Assembly (NCBI GenBank): GCA_910575585.1
Contig: CAJTGF010000021.1
Coordinates: 1 to 64,000, forward strand
Direction: 5' to 3'
DNA length: 64,000 nt
Source of the DNA: Clostridiaceae bacterium
GTDB lineage: Bacteria > Bacillota > Clostridia > Lachnospirales > Lachnospiraceae
Made by a program: the position numbers and the translations under genes. The notes below the pieces were generated by a model. It did not search any database. It saw nothing but the letters and a program-made list of their open reading frames with translations, and was not told the origin of the DNA. Below are positions 1 to 8,519 of this stretch, piece after piece; the first letter of the stretch is position 1, and each line of letters begins with the position of its first letter.

Positions 1-64
1 CGTTATTGCTCCAATAATTTTTCAGCACGGTATCCGGTTTTAAATTCTGTGCTTTCTTTGCCAT
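1..64 (-). CDS. N-terminus of a gene running off the left edge, possibly Rpn-family nuclease/transposase
   Basis: Only the first 21 residues are in the window, beginning MAKKAQNLKPDTVLKNYWSN. An AG-rich ribosome binding site (GAAGGAAGCAGAGG) sits directly upstream of the ATG, so this is a real gene start rather than chance. The opening KPDTVLKNYW resembles the start of Rpn/PD-(D/E)XK recombination-promoting nucleases that are common in Lachnospiraceae, but so short a stretch cannot prove it. It follows the 133-936 gene on the same strand with a gap of about 70 bases and could be unrelated to the injection locus. Confidence 0.45.
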   Translation of the reverse strand, partial: MAKKAQNLKPDTVLKNYWSNN

Positions 65-132
65 CCTCTGCTTCCTTCCCATTTACTATCTTTAGTATAC
101 TATCAACCGCCTATGATTTCAAGTTCACACTC

Positions 133-936
133 TTACTCAATCAAAATCCTTCTCCTCCTCCCTCCCCCTTTCTCCTTCCCATCTTCCCCTCTTCCAATGG
201 CATCCAAAGCCTGACACATAGCGTCAAAATACTCTTCATTCCCCTTCGCCGCTCCAAGCTCCGTTCCAACCTTCCGCTCCAGATAATCTGCCAGCACTTC
301 CCTAGCTATGATCCCCTTTCTGGCCAGACACAGATATGCCAATCCCTGATCCTCAGCCGATACATGCCTTTGTCCCAGCACCGCCCTGGCAAATCCCATA
401 ACAAGCACCGGCGGCGCCCCTTTTCCCTCTGGTCCGCCCCAATCGCCGTGTATCAGATTCACCGTATCATACTCTGTAATCATATCCTGAAAGCAAGTAT
501 AGGTATCCCGCAGCTTCGCCCCTCTCCGCAGATGAAACCGGCATAGTTCGAACTCAAACTCCTCCTTTCTACCCCCTACTTCCATTCCCATTTCCTTATC
601 AGGCTTATCCAGATAAAACTCCATCAGATACGCAATATAATCCGGCGACCGTCTGTCTATTCTCACCCTGATCTTAAGAATCTGCAGACAGTCCGAAGCC
701 TCAAAAGGGATCTGTGTCTCTTCGGTCAGCAGGCAAATGAAACGGCCCGCCTTCAAAAGCCCTGGTCCCACAGCCACTTCACCGCCCTGGACCTTTATAT
801 CCCATCCTTTTAAAAATCCCTGTCCATAACTGCTGTATTCTGCTTGTACATGGACAAAGGTATAATCTCTTAGCGACCATAGCAGTTCCTTCTTTAATAC
901 ACGATTCCGTTCAAACAGCGGGTATAAATTCTCCAT
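133..936 (-). CDS. Hypothetical protein, baseplate-adaptor-like (possible TssK/fibre-hub analogue)
   Basis: The start at 936 (MENLYPLFERN) is chosen because GGGAGG lies eight bases upstream; seven more in-frame codons exist before it. The protein has 267 residues. The first 90 carry the pattern YGQGFLKGWDIKV followed by VGPGLLKAGRFICLL, an arrangement seen in phage fibre-hub proteins and TssK-type baseplate adaptors (a glycine-rich turn, then a beta pair around a GPG..AG motif). The middle is mixed alpha/beta and the C-terminus is a basic tail (GGGRRRRI). It is the last gene of the minus-strand block, beyond the transposon remnants. The baseplate role is inferred from pattern and location; no family was firmly recognised. 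Confidence 0.5.
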   Translation of the reverse strand: MENLYPLFERNRVLKKELLWSLRDYTFVHVQAEYSSYGQGFLKGWDIKVQGGEVAVGPGLLKAGRFICLLTEETQIPFEASDCLQILKIRVRIDRRSPDYIAYLMEFYLDKPDKEMGMEVGGRKEEFEFELCRFHLRRGAKLRDTYTCFQDMITEYDTVNLIHGDWGGPEGKGAPPVLVMGFARAVLGQRHVSAEDQGLAYLCLARKGIIAREVLADYLERKVGTELGAAKGNEEYFDAMCQALDAIGRGEDGKEKGGGRRRRILIE

Positions 937-959
937 GCTTATCCTCCCTCTTACCATCT

Positions 960-1024
960 ATCGAAAAGCTTCCGGCTCTTCGAATTTCTCACGGTTCTTC
1001 CTAAAAAAATTAGTTTCTATACTC
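960..1024 (-). pseudogene. Fragment of the immunity-like membrane protein family
   Basis: About 60 bases read on the minus strand as NFFRKNREKFEEPEAF and then a stop. They align closely with the NKFFEKNREKFEELEDFF segment of the gene at 4460-5095, at the DNA level too (the run agaaccgtgagaaatt is shared). The fragment abuts the ribosome binding site of the 133-936 gene on one side and the insertion-sequence remnant on the other. It is the broken end of a further paralogue of the 3252-5646 array. Confidence 0.75.
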
Positions 1025-1139
1025 AAACTTCCAAACATGCCGGGTGGCATGCCCTCCTTACGTCGTTCCTGCCTTCCGGCACAAACAATACATGAATCCA
1101 GCCAGTTTATAGTTTCTTCTGTCCTCATTCTGTGCTATA

Positions 1140-1320
1140 CTATCTGTGAGAACAACAGTACACTACAGAGCACGGCGTGGTGAGTGGCGAAAGACCCTCT
1201 TATCCCGAAAACTTATTTGTGCCGTCATCCTTTTTAAGCACAAACAATTGAGACTTCGAGTCCGTACACTTATCTTTTAAGATGGCAGAACCTTTATGGT
1301 TCTGAGATAAGTCTTTTCGC
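1140..1320 (+). ncRNA. Candidate IS110 left-end non-coding (bridge) RNA region
   Basis: About 180 bases of non-coding sequence precede the IS110 transposase, the position where IS110-group elements encode the bridge RNA that specifies target and donor DNA. A strong hairpin is visible at 1268-1312: outer stem ACTTATCT/AGATAAGT and inner stem CAGAACC/GGTTCTG around a TTTAT loop. Because the transposase is truncated, the RNA would be a relic unless helped in trans. The RNA ends are not determined. Confidence 0.45.
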
Positions 1321-2418
1321 TTGGGTGACAGTCAATGCTGCTGTTCTCTTTTTATGCTCTTATCTCTTTGCGAGGAGGAATCCCTATGGGATACACAGCA
1401 GTTTGAAGTAATACGCCCCAAATGCGCCGGTCTTGATGTACATAAGAAATCGGTTGTCGCCGCTGTCTGTACTTCTGACCCTGTTACTCTTACGGCCTCT
1501 TACAAGACAAAAGCTTTTAACACCACCAATTCAGATATCGCCGCCCTGCGCGACTGGCTTCTCGCACAGGACTGCCGCGACATCTGCATGGAATCCACTG
1601 GTAAATACTGGATTCCCATTTTTAATATCCTTGAACCGCATATGCATGTCATACTCACACACCCCAAGTATGTGAAGGCCATTAAAGGCAAAAAGACTGA
1701 CAAGCGTGACGCGAAATGGATTGCCAACCTGTTCCGCTTTGACATCGTGAAAGCGTCTTTTATCCCGCCTGCTGATATCCGGGCATTACGTGAACTGTCA
1801 CGTTACCGCCTCAAGCTCTCTTATATGCGTACTGCGGAGAAGAATCGTTACCAAAACAGCATGACCATTTCCCGTATCCGCATTGACTGCGTCCTGACAG
1901 ACCCTTTCGGCCTTTCTGCTACCCACATCATGGATTACCTGCTTTCTGATGAACCCTTTGATGAAGAAAAATGCCGTTCCCTGATCGACTGGCGGATAAA
2001 AGCTTCCAAAGATGACGTTTTGGATTCCATTCGCAGATACAACATCCTGGAGGAACAGAAATTCAAAATGACCCACGCAAAAGCCCATATGGATTTCATC
2101 AATAAATCCATTGACGAGATTGAGGCAGAACTTTTTCTGCGAAGTCGTCAGTACCGTTCCCAGATCAAAAGAATTGCTACTGTTACCGGCATTACGGAGC
2201 TGTCCGCACTGTTTATCCTTTCAGAAATCGGCGCTGATATGTCAGTTTTCGAATCGGACAGGCATCTGTGTTCCTGGGCTGGACTTACCCCTGCGAATAA
2301 CGAGAGCGCCAAGAAAAAGAAATCTACCAGATGTTCCAGGGCAGGTCAGTATCTGAAGCCATTACTGATCCAGTGCGCCCAAAATTCAGCTTATGGATTC
2401 ATACTTCTGGAAAGATAA
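1321..2418 (+). pseudogene. IS110-family transposase (DEDD recombinase), C-terminally truncated
   Basis: The N-terminus has the IS110 hallmark CAGLDVHKKSVVAAV, then CMESTGKYWIPIFNIL and KGKKTDKRDAKWIA, the DEDD/RuvC-like catalytic half. The later CSWAGLTPANNES belongs to the transposase_20 domain. After QYLKPLLIQCAQ the family normally continues about 60 more residues, but here a few foreign residues lead to a stop, where the next transposase remnant begins. The start is uncertain: TTG at 1321 opens the frame, an internal ATG lies at 1354, and an ATG with a perfect GAGGAGG site at 1386 is out of frame. Probably inactive. Confidence 0.85.
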
Positions 2419-2929
2419 AGTGGTATATGCCTCCGTTACCGCGCCCAAAAACGGAAAAGGGAGCCGTCGTCTGTTCTTATGCACAGCTGATCCAGGAACC
2501 ATTTCCTTTGACTGGGAGAACAGCGCTGACAAAACAACCTGTTGTTATGGAGCGGAAAATATCTTTTATCTGCCATTGGCCTGGTATGGCCTTAGGTGGA
2601 GCATTGAGGTTTCTTATTATGAAGGGAAAACCTTCTGGTTATTGGAGGAATACCGGATCCGCAGTAAAGAAGGGATCGAACGGCTGGTGAATCTGATTAG
2701 CCTGTCCTATAGTGCCATGACCCTACTTCCTTACAGTGATGAAAGCTTTTCTGAATATCAGTCAGCCAGCGCCCAGGAAACCAAATACGATATTGGTCAG
2801 CAAATCCAGTCAGATATATTTTTATGCAGTTTCGGGAGATTTCTCGAAACTATTAAAAATTGTTCTGCCTTAATAAAGGTCATAGAAGACTACATTTTAT
2901 CAGGTTTTAGGAAATTTCAAAAGTTGTAA
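2393..2929 (+). pseudogene. C-terminal remnant of a DDE (IS4/IS701-like) transposase
   Basis: The 178-residue frame opens in the middle of a transposase. LRWSIEVSYYEGKTFW followed by RIRSKEGIERLVNLI matches the region around the last catalytic glutamate of IS4-type DDE transposases. The N-terminal two thirds, including the two expected aspartates, are missing, replaced by the IS110 transposase. This is therefore half of a fusion of two transposase remnants. The exact IS family is a judgement from the motif. Confidence 0.7.
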
Positions 2930-2959
2930 ACTGGTGTCTCCTTAATAAAACGTCGTATT

Positions 2960-3218
2960 CTATTCAAATAATTTTTTATAAAATTTCTGTCCTTCCTCTC
3001 TTGTCTAATTACTTTAGATTTCTCATACCCTATTTTTTCCGTATCATAATATTGTTGTCTTTGAGCTGTCTTCTATGCCTCAATTATCATTTCTATATCA
3101 TTTGGCATAATTAACTTATTTGATATCATCATAAAATTGGGGGGATCTCATCTGTTATTTTAGCACCCACTATATAGTTCATACCCACTTCCATCCACAG
3201 GTCGGTACACCGCTCCAT
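2960..3218 (-). pseudogene. Decayed copy of the metalloprotease effector C-terminus
   Basis: This stretch is highly similar at the DNA level to the last ~220 bases of the VgrG-metalloprotease gene (5674-5895). A GGAGG site and ATG (3218) open a short frame, MERCTDLWMEVG, which joins into VGAKITDEIP. After that a one-base loss breaks the frame, and the tryptophan codon of the intact copy is a TAG stop. The end stop at 2960 matches that of the intact gene. It looks like an orphan toxin-tail cassette left by recombination, lying downstream of the four immunity-like genes as in polymorphic toxin loci. Confidence 0.85.
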
Positions 3219-3251
3219 ATCCAAAAAACGCCTCCTCCCTTGTTCAATTTC

Positions 3252-3872
3252 TTACCTGACAGGACTATATAGACTTACCCACCAATACCACCCATCTTCC
3301 AGTTCCCTTATCTGCTCCTGTCCCTCTTCCTGCCCGCTTGCCCCTTCTCTCCATGGCAGATAGATAAAAGAAACTATCTGTTCTCCCTCGAAACATCTCA
3401 CTTCCAAATACCTCTTCAAGCCCTGCCGAAAATCCCATAGATCATCATCGCCATGCAGGACCACTCCGCAGATCTCCTTTTTCTCTGCCGCAAATTCCAG
3501 AAAGTCAGCAAGTTTCTCAGGTATATCCCCGCCTTCTATTATGATCTTATTCCCTATATCTTCATCTGCGCGGTAATAATAGGTAATCGGACCCTCTTTG
3601 GAGTGTCTTGCACTGCTAAATTGATCAAAGCCAAATTCCCAGTCCTTACACGCATAAAAATATATCTCCAGAAGGCGAAACATTTCTCGGTTCTTACGAA
3701 AGAACATTTCCATATGATTCGAATCCAGGCATGTCTTTTGCGCGCTCCAAAAAGATATGTCATTATCACCAAAAATGGTTCCATACATCCATATACGGGC
3801 AAGAAGATATCCTGATAGAATACCCATAATTACAATCAAAAGCCAGTTTTTTTCTTTAACGCGATATCTCAT
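3252..3872 (-). CDS. Membrane-anchored immunity-like protein, paralogue 4 of 4
   Basis: The 206-residue protein has an N-terminal membrane segment (about residues 10-30, LLIVIMGILSGYLLARIW) after a short basic leader, with no lipobox cysteine. The body contains FFRKNREMFRLLEIYF, KDWEFGFDQF, a VVLHGDDDLW strand and a C-terminal LEDGWYWWV. These elements recur in order in the next three genes, so all four are one family. Gene ends overlap its neighbour by 17 bases. Position directly downstream of a VgrG-metalloprotease suggests protection against that toxin or a relative, acting outside the membrane. That role is inferred. Confidence 0.65.
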   Translation of the reverse strand: MRYRVKEKNWLLIVIMGILSGYLLARIWMYGTIFGDNDISFWSAQKTCLDSNHMEMFFRKNREMFRLLEIYFYACKDWEFGFDQFSSARHSKEGPITYYYRADEDIGNKIIIEGGDIPEKLADFLEFAAEKKEICGVVLHGDDDLWDFRQGLKRYLEVRCFEGEQIVSFIYLPWREGASGQEEGQEQIRELEDGWYWWVSLYSPVR

Positions 3873-4455
3873 ACAGAAATCTCCTTACAACACAATACCA
3901 CCCATCTTCCAGTTCTGTTTCTATTGTATATGCCATCTCATTCTCATCTGCCTTTTTGGCATCCATCAGACCATATGGATCATACACCAGACAAGCCTCA
4001 CCCTCCAATCCTCTGCCAATCTGAAGAATCAATAATTTTTCCCCTGACATCCACAGGTTATCTCCGGCCAGACTTCCCAGCAGCGTGATATCATACCCCA
4101 ATTCCAACCACTCCAACTCTGCCTGTCCGAAAAAAGTTTCCTTCACAGGATAACACTTGTCCAAATAATCATCGCAGCACAGATAAGCCTGTTTCTTAAT
4201 CCCATCTTTCCTATAACTTACCATGCCAAAATTCCATGTTCTGATACTCTTGTAGTATTCTTCCAGCCGCCGCGTCTCCTCCCTGTAGTCTTCAAATATA
4301 GACGATACACGATCCACCGTCCTCTCATCAAAATACCATTGCTCCTCCGACCCTCTCGCCATTTTGTATGCATACTCATTATGTACACGAAAGATAAAAC
4401 CAAAGACTAATAAGGAGATTCCGGTAAAGAATACATATACTATTATTTTTTTCAT
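3856..4455 (-). CDS. Membrane-anchored immunity-like protein, paralogue 3 of 4
   Basis: The 199-residue protein opens with MKKIIVYVFFTGISLLVFGF, one membrane segment or uncleaved signal. It keeps the family signature: EDYREETRRLEEYYKSIRTWNFG, a central LLGSLAGDNLWM strand in place of the LHGD motif, and the closing ELEDGWYCVV. Nearest relatives are its immediate neighbours. Divergence of this copy in the LHGD region suggests that the four paralogues may recognise different toxin variants; that is inference. AT-rich like its neighbours. Confidence 0.65.
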   Translation of the reverse strand: MKKIIVYVFFTGISLLVFGFIFRVHNEYAYKMARGSEEQWYFDERTVDRVSSIFEDYREETRRLEEYYKSIRTWNFGMVSYRKDGIKKQAYLCCDDYLDKCYPVKETFFGQAELEWLELGYDITLLGSLAGDNLWMSGEKLLILQIGRGLEGEACLVYDPYGLMDAKKADENEMAYTIETELEDGWYCVVRRFLYEISR

Positions 4456-4459
4456 AAAA

Positions 4460-5095
4460 TCATCTCGTTCTCTTTACCGCATCATACTCATAAACCGAAA
4501 AATACCACCCATCATCCAGCGCCTCAATCTCCCAGCCCTCTCTTCCCTCTATCGCCTCACCTGGCGCATATAAAAATGAGATCATCTCCGCCCCTGTTAT
4601 ACATCTCACCTCCAGATACCGTTTCAGATCCGGGTAAAGAACAAAATCCAGGTCGCCGTGGAGGATAACACTCTGTATGCTGCTCTTCCCCTGGGAAAAA
4701 TCTAAAAACACTTTCAGTTCTTCGGAAAACCTGCCTTTCTCCACGTCTTCCTCCGTAATATCATGCCATCCGATATAAATATCCTGTTCCTGATCCTGGT
4801 CAGTCACACGATATATCTCCTGTCTGTCCTTTCCCATCATATAACAGTTATACCAGTTATTACATTCAAAAAATCCAAATTCCCAGTCCCGGTCCATATC
4901 AAAAAAATCTTCCAGTTCTTCAAATTTCTCACGGTTCTTCTCAAAAAATTTGTTCCTGTACCCTGTATTTTTACAAACGTATTTTTGTACTCTCCAGCCT
5001 TCTCTCTCCCATACATCATAACCAAAACTCAGCACCATTGCGCTAAAAAATCCTGCTATCATAAACCACAGAGATACTTTTCTTTTCAAAAACAT
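4460..5095 (-). CDS. Membrane-anchored immunity-like protein, paralogue 2 of 4
   Basis: The 211-residue protein starts MFLKRKVSLWFMIAGFFSAM, a basic leader with one membrane segment. Family landmarks are NKFFEKNREKFEELEDFF, RDWEFGFFECN, VILHGDLDFVLYP, LKRYLEVRCITGAEMISFLY and ALDDGWYFSV. The segment LKRYLEVRC-x-x-G-x-x-x-x-SFxY is nearly identical to that in 3252-3872, so these two are the closest pair. A broken fragment of this gene type lies at 960-1024. It overlaps the upstream gene by ten bases. Confidence 0.65.
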   Translation of the reverse strand: MFLKRKVSLWFMIAGFFSAMVLSFGYDVWEREGWRVQKYVCKNTGYRNKFFEKNREKFEELEDFFDMDRDWEFGFFECNNWYNCYMMGKDRQEIYRVTDQDQEQDIYIGWHDITEEDVEKGRFSEELKVFLDFSQGKSSIQSVILHGDLDFVLYPDLKRYLEVRCITGAEMISFLYAPGEAIEGREGWEIEALDDGWYFSVYEYDAVKRTR

Positions 5096-5646
5096 GATAT
5101 GCTCAGATCCCTCCTATACATCAAATACCATCCGTCTCCTATAAGGTCTATTTCTACTTCCTCACTATTCTCTGCAATCTCCATATCCGGATACCCGTCA
5201 GGCGAATAGATAAGCCTTAAACTTATGTAACCATCGTCATAAAGCCATACCACCAAAACCCGTTTAGCAAAATGACTGGAAAGGTCTCCCCATATATCGA
5301 TCATTCTTGCTCTGTCAGGAAAATCTCTGTTCTTTTTCGTAAATTCCAAAAATGCGCTTACAGGATGGCTGCTCTTGATAGGATAATACTGTCTCTCATA
5401 GGGATCCATACATACACAGTCCCTTCTCATCCACCAATATACCGGCATAAAATCCCAGCTTTCAATACTGTCATAATACGTTTCTAACGTTTTTATTTCT
5501 GTCTGGTATTTCTTCAAAATATTTTCCCAGTACTCTGTCTCCATATGCAATTCTCTTTTTTCACCTATCGGAAGCCAAAAATAACACTTTTCTAAAGCAA
5601 AAAACAGCACAAATCCTAAAAAATATGAAATAATCTTTTTTTTCAT
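5086..5646 (-). CDS. Membrane-anchored immunity-like protein, paralogue 1 of 4
   Basis: The 186-residue protein begins MKKKIISYFLGFVLFFALEK, one membrane segment. It is the most divergent member: TLETYYDSIESWDF and IGDGWYLMY are kept, while the LHGD strand reads IDIWGDLSSHF. It is the first gene after the VgrG-metalloprotease, 27 bases downstream, which is the usual place for the cognate immunity gene of a polymorphic toxin. Function is inferred from position and family pattern only. Confidence 0.65.
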   Translation of the reverse strand: MKKKIISYFLGFVLFFALEKCYFWLPIGEKRELHMETEYWENILKKYQTEIKTLETYYDSIESWDFMPVYWWMRRDCVCMDPYERQYYPIKSSHPVSAFLEFTKKNRDFPDRARMIDIWGDLSSHFAKRVLVVWLYDDGYISLRLIYSPDGYPDMEIAENSEEVEIDLIGDGWYLMYRRDLSISCF

Positions 5647-5673
5647 GGCTTATCCCCTTAACAATGCTGTAAT

Positions 5674-8502
5674 CTATTCAAATATTTTTTCTATAAAATT
5701 CCTATCCTTCCTCTCTTGTCTAATTACTTTTGATTTCTCATACCCTATTTTTTCCGCATCATAATATCGTTGTTTTTGAGCTGTTTTCCATGCCTCAATT
5801 ATCATTTCTATATCATTTGGCATAATTATCTTATTTGATATCATCATAGAATTTTGGGGAATCTCATCTGTTATTTTAGCACCCACCATATATTTGAACG
5901 CTTTATTTCCTTCTTCATGAGTTCTGTCATAAGCATCCCCCAATCCAAACACATGACCAAATTCATGCGCAATTGTGTGTAAAAAATCGGTAAATCCTCT
6001 GTAAAACTTCTTTCCTTTTTCACTTTCCAGATTATAAATCCAATAATACCTAAATAATAGTATTAAAATTTTTTCCCTATAACCATATTGTATTTCCGAA
6101 CTTACCGATGATCGATTATAATAGTTAATCTTAACAGCATAACCACCACCGGAAAATGGTACTGAAACCTCCATTTCTTTTTTATTATCAAATAATACTG
6201 TATAAGCAAACTTCTGATACTCGTTCTTTCCTTCCCCCTCTATCAAGTTTATCTCACTAGGAATATTATTTTTTTCTCGATATTCATTCTCATAACTCAC
6301 TTCAACATGTACATTTACAAGCCCATCCATACCGAAATCATCATATATAATTCCTGTATCTTCTGATTTTCTATTACAATATACTCCTTCCCATAATTTT
6401 ACCCCTTTTTCACATATCTCCGCCGCAGTTCCTTTATTTTTTTCTCCTGTAAATCTTTGTGTATACGGATCTGGTTTCTCTTCTTCATCATACTTCTCAT
6501 GTACTTTTACAAAATCCAAGGCAATAAATACATGTATCTTTAGCAATTCTCCTCTGCGTTTTATCTTTAAATGCGCCGTCCTCGCATCCCAATTACATAT
6601 AACGATACGCAGCGTCCTGCTTTGTTCCCATGAACTAAATACCTCATCCACCCCAAGCACCTTAACCGTGGATTCAAGATCTGAGTCCCGATACCATGGC
6701 ACTTCTCTCAAGCCCATGTCAAATGCATATGGTAAAAAGTCATCATAATTCTCCACATAAGTTTTCCCATTAAGTACATACCCCTTAAATTCTTTACCCT
6801 TAGCATATATCAGTGCTTTCTTCTCCCCGTTGCTGTTGCTGAAGATCGTCTCCACTCCTGAAACAATCATACTTCTGAGCTTTGGTTCCTTCTTCTTTTT
6901 GTCCTTTTTACTTTCTTCCTTTGATGGAAATATTAAAGTTTTATAATTATTAACTACTGCCATATCCAAAACCTCTTCTATATCCTCTCCAACGCCTTCA
7001 TTCCACGCCAGCGGGATCATTCCCATCGCTATATCCGCACATTCGTTCTCAGATATTGACACATAGTCGCCTTCACATTCCATACTCCTTCCTTTATCCA
7101 AACCACTTTGAAGGATGCTCCTTCCCCCAAACCGCATCTTCCCACAATTCATTCGCATCCAGGCCTGCTCTTCCTCAGCCATCGGATTTTTCCACTCCAT
7201 TTCAGTTGTACTTTGGAAGGTTATCTTATTTCCAGCATGTAAGACCATTTGACCCTTTGCCTTCCATTTTAGATCTTCCCCGGTTTGAATAACGATCCCA
7301 ATTTTATCATCCAAAAATAGCGCCTCCATCGTATCCTGCTTTTCACTCGAAAAACCCATATATTCCGGTGCCGCTATGTACTTTTTATCTTTAACCCAGA
7401 AATTTTTCACCTCTGGTCCCGGCAAAACTTTGGAATCCTCTCGGATACACCCGCTTACTACCGCCTCGTCCCCCTCATCCATAATCGTAAGCAACACTTT
7501 CGCACCTAATTCCGGGACACTATACATTATATCGCCTGTTACCGGCGCGTATTGATACCACCATGCCTTCTCTTCGCTCTGCTCTGGATCCATATCCAAA
7601 TGGACTTTTACCATTCCCTCTTTCGTATTGATTACATTTCCTCTAAAAGACGCCCCTTTCAATTTCGTTTTTCCACTGTTTTCAAGACTAAATCCTTCCT
7701 CGTAACCTAATGTATAGCATCCTTCTGTCAGACCGTTTTCTAATTTTAACTCCTTTTCCATAACCCTTAATTGATTTCCCTGAAATAAGATCCTGTCCCC
7801 TAATTGGAAATTATCTCTACTATAAATACAATAATGAATATATTTGTTTTTCTTTCGTTCCCCCTTTTCCCTTATCATTTTTTCTATGTCGATAACTTTT
7901 TTATACTCTTGCTGTTCCCCTGCCTCATAGTAACGTCCGTTTACACACCCTACACACAGCTGTGGCAAATCGTATGTTACCTCTGGTATTACCAAAGTAT
8001 TGCATCTGCCCGCAATTCTTTTTACAAATTGCCACAGTGTTTCCTCATATTGATATACGGGTTTCCCTATCTCTTTGTAAGCCTCCTCTGCAGTGACCAT
8101 TAATCTTCCCCTAATTCCTGCTAAAGCCTTTGCTTTCTCCAATACATCTTTAAACCGCATAGAATGATCCTGATAAGAGTGGTTCATCCCCATCCGATCC
8201 CAAAGAGATGTATAAGAACTACAGCTTACTTTTACTTCATAAAATTTTCCTGTACTTGTTACACTTAATTCTTCTATCACCCCCGAAAATAATGGTCTGT
8301 CGACCCCTTTTATTCGCAAACACAATTTTTCATCCTGCAAAGAAGTTCTTCGTATCTCCTGTGCTATCTCTTCCTTTAGTATTCCTGACACAGACATTCT
8401 TCCATGTTCGTTAACTTTTTCCCATATCCAAACTTCATTAATTTCAAGAAAATCTAATGCCCCAACAGCCTCCAGATCTTTTAGATTTAAAATATCTCCC
8501 AT
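5674..8502 (-). CDS. VgrG-like spike protein fused to a C-terminal zinc metalloprotease effector domain
   Basis: Of 942 residues, roughly 1-270 form a gpD/VgrG hub-like part (VYQYEETLWQFVKRIAG is the local form of the YxETDWxxLKR motif shared by all six spikes). About 280-360 is an OB-fold (WYQYAPVTGDIMYSVPELG) and 400-470 a short beta region. From about 520 the protein departs from its paralogues and ends in a protease: HEFGHVFGLGD at about 846-856 (HExxHxxGxxD, as in snapalysin-like metzincins) followed by a probable Met-turn SMM. This is an evolved VgrG with its effector attached. No signal peptide is present. A DUF4280 gene precedes it and the immunity-like array follows. Confidence 0.88.
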   Translation of the reverse strand: MGDILNLKDLEAVGALDFLEINEVWIWEKVNEHGRMSVSGILKEEIAQEIRRTSLQDEKLCLRIKGVDRPLFSGVIEELSVTSTGKFYEVKVSCSSYTSLWDRMGMNHSYQDHSMRFKDVLEKAKALAGIRGRLMVTAEEAYKEIGKPVYQYEETLWQFVKRIAGRCNTLVIPEVTYDLPQLCVGCVNGRYYEAGEQQEYKKVIDIEKMIREKGERKKNKYIHYCIYSRDNFQLGDRILFQGNQLRVMEKELKLENGLTEGCYTLGYEEGFSLENSGKTKLKGASFRGNVINTKEGMVKVHLDMDPEQSEEKAWWYQYAPVTGDIMYSVPELGAKVLLTIMDEGDEAVVSGCIREDSKVLPGPEVKNFWVKDKKYIAAPEYMGFSSEKQDTMEALFLDDKIGIVIQTGEDLKWKAKGQMVLHAGNKITFQSTTEMEWKNPMAEEEQAWMRMNCGKMRFGGRSILQSGLDKGRSMECEGDYVSISENECADIAMGMIPLAWNEGVGEDIEEVLDMAVVNNYKTLIFPSKEESKKDKKKKEPKLRSMIVSGVETIFSNSNGEKKALIYAKGKEFKGYVLNGKTYVENYDDFLPYAFDMGLREVPWYRDSDLESTVKVLGVDEVFSSWEQSRTLRIVICNWDARTAHLKIKRRGELLKIHVFIALDFVKVHEKYDEEEKPDPYTQRFTGEKNKGTAAEICEKGVKLWEGVYCNRKSEDTGIIYDDFGMDGLVNVHVEVSYENEYREKNNIPSEINLIEGEGKNEYQKFAYTVLFDNKKEMEVSVPFSGGGYAVKINYYNRSSVSSEIQYGYREKILILLFRYYWIYNLESEKGKKFYRGFTDFLHTIAHEFGHVFGLGDAYDRTHEEGNKAFKYMVGAKITDEIPQNSMMISNKIIMPNDIEMIIEAWKTAQKQRYYDAEKIGYEKSKVIRQERKDRNFIEKIFE

Positions 8503-8519
8503 GCCTTTGCCTCCTTTTA

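Larger units (their letters stand above)
1025..2940 (+). mobile_element. Composite insertion-sequence remnant: IS110-family element fused to a DDE-type transposase remnant
   Basis: The element lies between an immunity-gene fragment (960-1024) and a decayed toxin tail (2960-3218), so it is embedded in injection-locus DNA. It contains an upstream non-coding region, an IS110 transposase that loses its C-terminus near 2390, and directly after that the C-terminal part of an unrelated DDE transposase. No clear terminal inverted repeats were found; IS110 elements usually lack them. The outer limits are approximate and set by where the flanking homologies stop. Confidence 0.7.
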
